The notes under the pieces were generated by a model. The model worked only from the letters and a program-made list of their open reading frames with translations. It had not been told where the DNA came from and ran no database searches. Both the position numbers and the translations under genes were made by a program. Of a stretch of DNA of 64,000 bases, positions 38,484 through 48,280 are shown piece after piece (the stretch's first letter is position 1; each line of letters begins with the position of its first letter). Source of the DNA: Paramacrobiotus metropolitanus (Eukaryota > Tardigrada > Eutardigrada > Parachela > Macrobiotidae); the NCBI RefSeq assembly GCF_019649055.1, contig NW_026570327.1:62001-126000 (forward strand), in the 5' to 3' direction.

Positions 38484-38927
38484 TCGCAAAGGTAGATTGT
38501 ATTTTAAATGTAAAGTTGTCTCGTGGGATTTCAGATCGCTTGCCGACCAGGATAGTTGTCAATAATAGGTCGCACAGTAACTTGTATTCGCTTCCTATCT
38601 ACACCTCAAAGCCTCATATAGGAATTCTTGTAACTGAAAATACTTGTTTTCCGTCAGTAGAAAGCAATCTGCTGACCACGAATACGGACCCCAATACCGA
38701 TCCAAATTAAAATCGTGTTTGTGTTGGTATTCGGCCTGCTTTTGAGTATTCGGCCGCTAGCGGCGGAAGTACGAAAAGCGAGCAACGTAACTGCCCTTGA
38801 AGCAGTTTTACCACTTGCCACAAATGTCAAAATCACCACAACTATCTGTCGCATTTCAGTTCCAAAAAAAGTTTGACATTGTGAATTTAAACATTTATGA
38901 TTCAGATTCGCTTTAGTTTATTTAAAA

Positions 38928-40138
38928 ATGAAACTGGCTACGTTAATGAAGTTGTATCTCCGGAAAAATATCTCTCGACGGCTGTTTTTAATTCTGCGAC
39001 GTAAGATACTTCGACGGAGACGAAAAACATATTTTCATGACGAATGGCGTGCAGCATCATTTAGCCTGAATGCTTTAAGCGAGAAGGAATGCTGGGATTT
39101 TTTCCGCTTTAAGAAGCATGATCTTCCTATGTTGGCGACGGCGCTTAAAATTCCGGATTTGGTCTGGACTGCAGAAGGAGACTGTGTGAATGCTGTGGAG
39201 GCCTTGTGCATTTTGTTGCGCCGTCTGTGTTATCCAAATCGATGGATTGAACTGCGTACATTTTTTGGCCGTTCCCAAGGTTCTATGTCGAGAATTTTCT
39301 ACGCGGTCTTGTCAGTACTGGATCGCTTGTGGTCGAAGCATCTTTCCCGCCTGGATCATCCCTGGTTGTCAGAAGAAGATCTCGCAGGGTACGCGTCGGC
39401 TATCTCACAGAAAGGAGGTGTTTTCCCTGATGTTTTTGCCTTTATTGACGGGACGGCGCGCCCCATTTGCCGACCAACATATAACCAGAAGATCATGTAC
39501 AGCGGCCATAAACGTCTCCACTGCACCAAGTGGCAGTCTATTTTACTACCAAACGGTAAATTCATATTTTTTGTCAATTAATAAATTACTGTAAATTTGT
39601 AATTGTTTTTTTAAACTTCCTTCACTGAGATTTAGTACATTTCAATAATTTTTGGATGTTACATTTATTGAAGTTCTGACATTTTGCTTTAGGATTAATT
39701 TGCAACCTGTACGGCGGTGAACCTGGTAGTGTCCATGACAGTCGCATGTTTCAAGAGAGTAAAATGCTCGGGCGACTGAAAACCATGCAGAGCACCTTTT
39801 GCCGGAAATTCGCGTTATATGGAGATTCTGGTTATGGAATGAACGATTATTTAAGGAAGCCGTACTCAAAACTTCAGACAGCGTACAACCGCGTGAAGAG
39901 ACACCAGAACGATGCCATGAAAACTGTTCGGGAATCTGTGGAATGGGGGTTCAAGGAAGTGGTTGTTAAATTCGCTTTTGTAGACTTCAGAAAACAGATG
40001 AAGTTATTCGAGAAACCCGTTAACAAAATTTTTCGTATGGCTGTTTTTTTGACAAATTGTTGTAACTGTTTGTACCCTAACCAAGCAAGTCAGTATTTTA
40101 ATGTTGAACCACCAACACTGGAAGAATACCTGTGTTAA
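38928..40138 (+). CDS. PIF/Harbinger DDE transposase
   Basis: Two exons: 38928-39555 and 39693-40138 (TAA), with a 137-bp intron whose removal gives LPNGLICNLYGG. The protein is about 357 residues: a basic N-terminus, an HTH-like central region (LRTFFGRSQGSMSRI) and a DDE_Tnp_4 nuclease fold. The catalytic triad is visible as FIDGTARPIC (Asp), GSVHDSRMF (Asp) and RESVEWGFKEV (Glu). It would cut the element ends and insert at TWA sites. No frame break was seen, so this copy may encode an active enzyme. The start at 38928 is the first in-frame ATG after stops, and a second ATG lies six codons on. Confidence 0.87.
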
Positions 40139-40242
40139 ACATCGGAAATAAATTTCGGTAATCTACAATGAGAAAATATTTCAATAAAAAACATCTCAAA
40201 AAATAAAACAACAAATAAAACAAAAATCTGAAAAAATCACAT

Positions 40243-40662
40243 TTACAAATCAAAAAAATTGTTATTTGACCCCCGGCCTAAAATTGCCTGCCATTTTAAT
40301 TTCTCCACTGCAATTCTCTCACGTTCAATATCCAGTTTTTTTAATTCGATCTCTTTTGCGTCAGCGGCTTGCTGTTCTTTGAATTTCAGCTTTTTCTCGT
40401 CCTGCTCTTTCATAAAATTCATCCACATAATGTCACTTTCTGCTTCCTTATCTTTTCGCATAGCTCGGGAAGATTTGAATTTCCTCTCTTCTGACATTTG
40501 TGGGACAGTGGCTGCTTTTTCTGCCCGTCGGAGACGAACTTCCTCTTGCCAATCTTGAATGTCGCCGCCGTTGGCGCTGAGCCAGTCGTTCATGGCATCT
40601 TCATCATCTAGAATTCGAAAGCCCCGGTAATAGTTTGAAATGTTGTGCATAAAGACGAGCAT
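40243..40662 (-). CDS. Harbinger accessory protein, charged coiled-coil
   Basis: 139 residues, beginning MLVFMHNISNYYRG with DDEDAMNDWLSANGGD, then a long Lys/Glu-rich helix (KKLKFKEQQAADAKEIELKK, then IERERIAVEKLK) that predicts a coiled coil. It is probably the second exon of, or a partner to, the upstream Myb-like frame at 40951-41416, but I could not make the phases join. Harbinger elements commonly carry a second, DNA-binding protein that brings the transposase to the ends. Confidence 0.6.
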   Translation of the reverse strand: MLVFMHNISNYYRGFRILDDEDAMNDWLSANGGDIQDWQEEVRLRRAEKAATVPQMSEERKFKSSRAMRKDKEAESDIMWMNFMKEQDEKKLKFKEQQAADAKEIELKKLDIERERIAVEKLKWQAILGRGSNNNFFDL

Positions 40663-40950
40663 CTAAATGTCCTAAAAGTAATAAAATTTCTATGAAATTA
40701 CGTAATCCAGCAATCAAATTTGACGTGACGTACTTACGGGAACTGTCGGAAAAAATAAAAAATTTAAAACTGAAAATCTTCAAAATCTAACACGAACCAA
40801 ATCAGCGATATTTTCTCAAGAAATCAGAAATACTAGATATCTACAAGTAGAACTTAAACGTGCATTTGTATATACCGTACATCAACATACCGTACATCAA
40901 CATCCATTTACGTAATTTTTTTAGATTATTTTGGTTGTTAAGCTTCTTAC

Positions 40951-41416
40951 CGGATAAAACGGAGACATCGTCAGGAGCTTCCTGCTCGCCCTTCTTTCGC
41001 CCGTGCTCTCCTGCAGAAACCATGAAGGCCGCTGTCCGCTTACGCATCGCCATTTGCTCAGCATGGGCCTTAGATTTCTGCTGACGCGTTTCATCGGCGC
41101 TCTTTACAAGAGTCAAAATTTCCTGGAGTAGCTGCTCCATCTTGTTGTAGTCCTCCTCCGTTCCACTTCGGAACTTCTTTTGCAGGTCGTTCGCCTGGAA
41201 TGCCGTGATGAGCACGCTGAGTCTTTCTTTCACAGCTCGGACGTCCAGAGACTTTGAAAACAGAGCAGCATCGTTCAGACTTTTCACCACATCCATCCAC
41301 GCTTTCTCCTTGTTTTCAGCCGCATAGGGATTAAAATGTTGGACTTCACCCAACAAAGCCAAATCAGCTTTCGCGTAGAATCGATTATAAGTTTTTTTAA
41401 CTAGAGTTTTTTCCAT
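40951..41416 (-). CDS. Harbinger accessory Myb/SANT-like protein
   Basis: Starts MEKTLVKKTYNRFY at 41416. The segment HFNPYAAENKEKAWMDVVKS, followed by a helix-rich RAVKERLSVLITAF, resembles the Myb/SANT-like DNA-binding proteins encoded by animal Harbinger elements. A donor GTAAGA at 40950 suggests splicing to another exon, and the frame otherwise reads on to 40841. C-terminal KKGEQEAPDDVSVLSG. Confidence 0.65.
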
Positions 41417-42302
41417 TATGAACGTTTGTGAAACAACAAGTTAAAAATTAAAATAAAATACTACGTATAATTTGAAAATAACGCACGACTGACACGAGCC
41501 AGTGCACACAAGGCAACCTATGTGTATTACTGCAATATACCGCGGCCAAATTAGATTTTACAGCCTGTTTCGGTGCTCTCCTGGGATTCATATTTTCATT
41601 GTTTATTTCGGCTTTTATCGCCCGACAAAACATATCAGAAGATAGGAAATGTTTTTTTCTATCATTCTGCAAAAACAAAACGGAAATTGGTCCACTACAT
41701 GTTCCACAGCAGCATTTCGCAACAGACACACGATTCAAAGCATAAATTCCGTATTTTACGGAATCGTACGAAACGAATGGGGCTATGACTCACGCAAAAG
41801 AGGCGGAGATTAGTATTAGGGTCCGTATTCGTGGTGCGCAGATTACTTTCTAGTGACAACACTTGAGTATGACTCTTGAACGGGCTGTTCTCCGTGTACA
41901 TCATCACTACGATGTAACCCTGCAGAGCACTATTATTGAAAGTCGTATCGATCATGACTTGACTGGATTTCCGATCGGTATCAATGTAAGATCACTATGA
42001 ATATAATTGTGATTTTCACGCATATACTGTTATGGTCAATTATATCGTTCCCGCGCTTTTTGTTTTGATTCTTCACACAGTCTCACAACCGTCAACACCG
42101 CTAGTAGAAAAAAGTAGCGGAGAACGCTAAACTAAAAGTAAAACCATTTAACAATCACTGCAGACAATTCACGAATTAAATCCTGTAATTCACAAACGTG
42201 CCGCAAAAACTTTCTAGTCACATTTTGTAAATCATTAAAATGATTAAGGAAATTGTCACAAAAGCAACTGGATATCCATAACCTCTTAATACGTCAGTTT
42301 CT

Positions 42303-44760
42303 TTATTCATCCGTTGCTTTTCGTTTCTTCGGCACTGCACCCATAGCATGCATGCGTGTTTTGTAGAGGTTGATCAGCTTGTTGTTCATCATAGCTTTGA
42401 ACACGGTGAGCTCTTTCATGGGTTGCTGAAGCTTGTAAAGGTCCGTGACATACGCTAAAACAGCACATGATGTCCGTAAATTGTATGTTGCATTGTTTAA
42501 TGTGGATATCCATAAAGAAAAATTATACGAGTACAAATAACACTAAGCGCATACCACAGAATGGAGAAAAACTCACATAAAACGGCCTGCAAAGTGTTTC
42601 GGCCAAGGAGAAAGTCCGCGCCCTGATTGTCGTACTTGTTTTCGTAGCACGCAATAATGCCCTCGTCGCCGCCCATGAGATGCTGAACTAGCTCCCAAGC
42701 ATGCCCGATACATGTTTTGGGATTCCAGATGGGACACTTCACCTTGCAGTCGTCAAGGATGGTCTCGTAGACATAAATGTCGTATCCTTTTCGCAGCTGA
42801 ACACTTCCATCGGATTTGGATTGCCAGTACCAGATGAACTTCTTGTAGCCTCCTTGGTTCATTATGATGCGTGGATTATTTTCACGTATGATTACTGCAT
42901 GATCGTTACTGCGGATATCCGTGCCATGTCGATTTCGGACAACTACATTTCTCACGCCGGGCATGCCGGTAATTGGTCGAAGATGACTGGGCAGACCATT
43001 TTTCTCTGCTGAATAAAGCGCAATGTTTTCGGCATTCAAAATAGGTGGGATATCCCGAGCCTGGTTTCGAGCTGCAACAAAATCGTAAAATATTAAGAAC
43101 GATCTAACGTAACGTAAGTCGGGGAACGTGCACTTAACACAACATCTCAAGATCAGCCTTAACTTACCCGCCGGTAAAACAATGGATGTGCTGTTTCCAG
43201 ATAATAAAGTATGGCTATCCAAAGCTTTCGTAACTTCATCTACAAATAACCCGCCCTAAAAGATTTCGTAACAGATAGAGCATCTACGTTTAGCGCTTAC
43301 TCGGTGCACTGGACGTCCCTGGTGTGGGAGAAAAATCATCGTCACAAAGAATACTGTTGTTGCCTAGAAAAGTCATTTCTTTTTTCGGATTACGCACTAA
43401 GGAAAACATGCAACGCAGCAAAATCTGGAATAGGCGATGAAGAAATTAACCAGTTTTATTCAGCCGCATTACTGCTGTTTGCACCGACTGATTTCGGATT
43501 ACATATGTTGTTGACGTGCTTGTACTGTAAAGTGCAAAGTATCTTACTGTTTTCAGCAGCATTCAGCGCTCGGTCACACTGCTTTTCTGGAACAGCCGCT
43601 CGTTTCTGTGATGCTTGGATATCCAGCTCAGTAGATTGTAGCCCCCCGCTTAATTCCCCATTATGACCGTTTGCATCTTCAGAATGAACTTCGGCTTGAG
43701 TAGTACCTGTTGCAAACGTTTTCACGAAACATTTAAAAATTAATAAAACTACGTACTTCCGCCAACGAATCTCGCATAATCAGCAATACTTGGCTGCGAA
43801 GATGTAAGCGTGGCGTAATCCTGCCCGTAGAAGCCGGGTGCATGTATACCTAACTCAAAACTTTATATGAAAGATAATGCAGCAAGCGCCGGCAAATCAT
43901 TGTAATTACCCTCCCAAACCGGCGACAACGGTAGTAAATTTAGTGCTGTTGCAATTCCAACATTTTCTAAACAATTAATTTTATCCTTAACGAGTGCAGT
44001 CGAAGTTACACTTCCATTGTACTAACCAACGGTAAGGATATCCTTCGATGGCGTTCGTCCAGTATCAGCTGCATGCATCCCCGGCAACGTATTGCTATCT
44101 ACACAAAGTTCCTTCAGTCTCTCTGCATCCTGTAAAAAAAAACTCATCTAGTTTAACGCATAAAATTATTCGGCGTAACTATGGCACTGTTACAAGGCGG
44201 CACCTTAATAGTTGCATTAGCAGCAGCAAACTAACAGCATCAGAAGGGGAAAATGGATATCCAGCATAAAACGTACTTTTACAGTTCGTCCCGTTTTCTT
44301 GCTTTCTTTAAACTTCTCCACAAGCCGGCACTTCACGTCCTGCGCTTCCTTCTCCGTCTCACATATGTCGGCTATCTCGCATACGTAAAATCCCGCAGTA
44401 AAGCCTTTCGATTTAGGAAACCAGGCCGCGACCTTATCTTCCTTCTGATATTCCGCTCCATAGCTCCCATTCTGTACCTCGTTTTCCAAAAGCCGAAAAG
44501 ATGTCTTTTCTGTGCGTTTACGGGAAAAGTCCACAACTCGAACGCAGCTATCGTGATCACTTACGACGACAAAAAAATCTACAAAAATGCAATACTGCGC
44601 CAAAAGTCATTATGGGTAGGGCCAGCGTACGTTTCTTAGCTTCCTTGCACCGGTGATGGCTATCCAACTCCTGCTGCTTTCGCTCGAATTCTCCCAGTAA
44701 GTCTTTGTTGCGCTCCGAACTGCAGGACCGGCTCCGAGAAGAGCGACGCATAACAGACAT
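42303..44760 (-). CDS. element-encoded protein with a BEN-like C-terminal region (multi-exon)
   Basis: Proposed exons, right to left: 44760-44630 (MSVMRRSSRSRSCSSER), about 44567-44267 (VAAWFPKSKGFTAGFYVCE), 44131-44040 (DAERLKELCVDS, ending SKDILT), about 43848-43760 (PGFYGQDYATLTSS), 43707-43540 (acidic, STELDIQASQ), 43240-43160, about 43072-42577 (ARDIPPIL, HGTDIRSND, HAWELVQHLMGGDEG) and 42461-42303 (TAA). Splice borders are canonical, but internal phases were not all checked. The last two exons have the spacing and helix pattern of a BEN domain, a DNA-binding fold found in some animal transposon proteins, and this is tentative. It is transcribed divergently from the transposase across a gap of about 500 bp. 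The coding exons contain several GGATATCC palindromes, each read as Asp-Ile on this strand. Confidence 0.55.
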
Positions 44761-45266
44761 CTTCAACAGACACAAGAGAAAAGTATGTCAGTAGCACGTA
44801 TAACGTACAAAAGAAAAAAATGCTCGAAGTGCAACTGAAATTTAAATACAAGCAGTTTAACTGCACACTAATAACTAAATGATGGCTTTGCAAGCGCCTC
44901 TCGAAACATCAAAAGATGCCGACAACGGGCAGAGTTGCTACTAAGCCGCCAAAGGCACGCAACGTTAAAATCCACTGAGGTAGTGGAATTCACCACTACA
45001 GCACAGTGGCAACTAGCACTACTTGCATTTCGATGTCCTGTATTGGGAATTCCATTTACGGCGTCGTATGACATAAGACTGGATATCCATTGGCGTTGTT
45101 GTAACTGGCCTTTATTTAAGCGGTTCTTTTATATTTTTATTGGTGGTGGTCTTGTTTCGCAATTTCGTATGCAAAAACTGGTTTTTAACTCGTAAGTTGC
45201 TTTTGCACACATTAGTGTTTAGTTGTAAATATGATAGTCATTTCACTGTGTCCGATTCATTTGACA

Positions 45267-47896
45267 ATGAATCGGAAGAGCACCGGAAATCTCCGAAGAT
45301 TTGCGCCAAAAACCGGTCGTTTGAGCAGGACCAGTATTTATCGCCGACTTTCAAGTTTAAGCGAGAATTCTGCTGAAGGATATCCTGATGCACTTGCAGG
45401 TAGCTAATCGTAACGGGAAACGTTTTGCAACAGTAAGATGTGAAGTACCTTAATTTTAAGTACTGCATAATTCAAAACTTCCGTAGATCGCGCGGAGAAA
45501 ATCGGCACTACCTTTCACGAGTTTGAGTTCCATGACAGCAGCAGCTACTGTGAAGCTAGTTCAGCTAAAGAATTCGCAACAGACGGATATCCGGATGAGA
45601 GCGTGACTGGATGCTCGACTTCAGCTGATTTACTGTATGATGGATGCGATGTTCTTCGGAAGGAAGCTGTTGAAGAACTCCTGCTTATTTTTCAAAAATC
45701 AAATTGCAGTAATGCGGTTCAAGAACGAATATTGTCTTTTATCGGCCGGATACTCCCTCCGGGCCACAATTTTCCATCGTCCCATTTTCTTTTGACGGCG
45801 TTTGTACGTAAAGAAAGACCGGAAATTTTCGAATATATTCATTGTGTTGAAAAAGGAACTGCCCGCGTTGCTGCCGAACCTTTAGTCTGCTGTCAGGAGA
45901 CGGAGATCACCAGAGCCAACCATGTGAAATTTTATTGTTTATCGTTAAAGGATAGCCTGCTTCAACTGTTAAAAGATCCAGATGTTTTGGAACTTATTAG
46001 TGCTCCAATCCCGGGGAATTATTTGGATATCCAGCATGGAAACAGATTATCTATGCTACCTTGCAGAAGCAACTGCCGACGTTTGACATTATTGCTTTGG
46101 TTTGACGGGGCGGATATAAAGGGAAGAAAAAACAGCTTATGGGTGGTAGCGTGGACGGTGGCTGAGTTGCCTTTGCAGTACCGGTGGAGGTTTGCGCGTT
46201 TTGCCACAGTATATGTGGGCCAGAAGAAGCCATCTGCAAACGTTTTATTCAAAACCTTAGTGACAGAGTTGCTGGCTATCCAAAACGATTCACTGTGTGT
46301 AAAGTCCGGAGAAAATACTCTCCATTTTGACGTCGACATTGGACTGTGTTGCTGTCATTCTCCGGCACGAGCTGACATCCGAGGGAGCCGGCTTTACAAT
46401 TCAAAACAGCGTGGTTGTACAAGCTGTATAATGGATGGGATGCAAGAAAACAAAAGCGTTCGTTACCCTTACACTCACGGTGATGCTGTCTGCTGGAGAA
46501 CGAACGATGGCCTAAGACAACAAGCTATCAACTGGTTACAAAAGAGAATGACAGCACAGTCAGCGAAAGAGATTCTGGAGTCGGAAGTCGGGGAGGATGG
46601 AATCAATAATTATTCTGAGATGCTCAGAGTTCCAGCGGCAAGATTTGACATGATTAAGTGCTTCCCACATGACTTAATGCACGTGATAACGAACATATCT
46701 GAACGATTGTTTTTCATTCTAAAAGAAGTGGATATCCAAGATCTACCAATTGCAAAGCAGTTCAATTTTGGCAGCCAAAAACGTTTATTAGACAAGCGCT
46801 GTGTGGACCTGCTGAGTGGCATTATGGAAACGGAAATCAAGTATCCCAGTAATTATAACCGAATCCCCGGTCCTCTCAACGAAACAAATGACTATAAAAA
46901 CAGTCAGTTCCTGCATTTATTCCTTCATACGTTTCCCTTATTGTTTCAAAGGAGGGGTGACAACGTTGACCAGGCTGTGCACCCATCTGTGCGAAAGTTA
47001 TTGCTGACATTTTCTTATGCGCTGACACATCTTTTATGCGATTATTATTCTTCGGATAGCAATCCAAAGGATATCCTGATTAACCGTGGTAAAATGGCTA
47101 AGCGACTGACCAGTGATTTCGTGCATATGGCAAACCTGTATTTCGGCACTGCACATATGACTTATGCCTTTCACCAGCTCTTGCACTGCTGCGAAAACTA
47201 TTTGGACTTTGGTCCGGCTTACGCATGGAGCGCCTGGGGATAGGAAGCGCTATTCAATCCGTTAAAGAAGAAGCAGCATGGAACTAAAAACGCAGGAAAA
47301 GAGCTAGCTAACAAGGTAGCACACGATCAGGCAGTTAGATCTGTGATCGGTGTTTCAAAGTCTGCTTGTGATTTTATTGTATCGGGATATCCCAAGTCTT
47401 TTAACACGCTCCCGGGTGAGCAAATCGCGGCACTGGAAAGGTCAACCGGACTAAAGCTTGGAGACCATAGCATCAATGCCCGAGTTTACAGTAGCATTCG
47501 TTTTGCTGATGGAAGGATAGCAGAATCTGTCAACTCTCATCACTTGACTGCTCGGTGCAATGCGGTGTGGAGGCTCAAAATTCAAAGATCGTCCAGATTT
47601 TAAATTTTGTGACATTGCAAACCGTTTCTGAAAAAGCGACTTACGTCATCGCGAAGTATTTATCGGCGGCCAGCAGTGCTGTTCCTGTGGTTTGGAAGGA
47701 AGCGGGAATCGCTTCGAGCAGCCCTACTAACCTTGAGATACCGGTGTTGTATAGACAAACGCCCCTGAACCAGCCAAGAAGCGATGCAGTAGTTGCGGTG
47801 GAACAACTTGATATCCCTTTGTTTGGTATAAACTCTAGATGCAAGCTGTTCGTTACGTATCTTTGTCCTGCAGTGAAAAACGTGCCATCAGACTAA
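45267..47896 (+). pseudogene. CACTA/EnSpm (Tnp2-like) transposase with in-frame TAG and a frameshift
   Basis: Exon 1 is 45267 to about 45409 (MNRKSTGNLRRFAPKTGRLS, then RTSIYRRLSSLS). Exon 2 opens near 45490 and reads to TAG at 47241-47243, then continues in the same frame to about 47575, then one base shifted to 47896. Key blocks are LLLWFDGADIKGRKNSLW and LPLQYRWRFA, then GQKKPSANVLFK (the DG...W...LP..R pattern of Tnp2-type transposases), FDVDIGLCCCHSPARADIRG and GCTSCIMDGM (second Asp region and zinc-like Cys pair), FPHDLMHVI, KQFNFGSQKR and MTYAFHQLLHC, then GPAYAWSAWG. The TAG comes directly before EALFNPLKKKQHG, where the family has its conserved Glu, so the truncated protein would lack that residue. 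TAG may be a nonsense change of an aromatic codon. The enzyme should cut the CCCATAAA ends. Confidence 0.78.
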
Positions 47897-48280
47897 TACG
47901 GTTTTACATTACAGCTGTTTTTTGTTAAACAACTTTTTGATGCAGGCAATAATACTTGTTTTCTATAGCTGGATATCCAGATGAATAATGTACACGGTAA
48001 ATCTGTGTTTAACGATGAAATCGAACAATTCTTCACCCAATACATTCTACGTGATCATAAAAATATCAGTCGGTGTACTTAACTTTTGCCACTTGTTACC
48101 CAGATATGGACAGGATACAAAATAAACAGGTAGTAGTGAACGAGCATCTAGACGTTACGATCGAAAATAATCGCTTAACGCAATCACGACTTTATAAGCA
48201 CTCACCAGTCAGTGCTACTCCACAACGTGTAAAAAAAACAATGACAGACTTTCTGCCCACAATACCGACCAATTACTCTA

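Larger units (their letters stand above)
38514..41986. mobile_element. PIF/Harbinger DNA transposon nested in the CACTA-like element
   Basis: A 42-bp inverted pair, 38656-38697 and 41811-41854 (about 5 mismatches, sharing ACCACGAATACGGACCC), lies inside longer, more diverged arms. A second shared block, TCAATAATAG, is at 38559 and inverted at 41930. Outer ends are inferred from TAA at 38511-38513 and 41987-41989, matching the TWA target site of this superfamily, but the outermost arms align poorly, so the ends are uncertain by some tens of bases. It encodes a transposase and two minus-strand accessory proteins. No GGATATCC occurs in it, which supports its being a separate, later insertion. 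Confidence 0.75.

Noticed and set aside
47803-47818. Possible further palindrome copy TTGATATCCC
   Set aside because: It differs from the core and its flanks do not pair, so it was not counted among the 25 sites.
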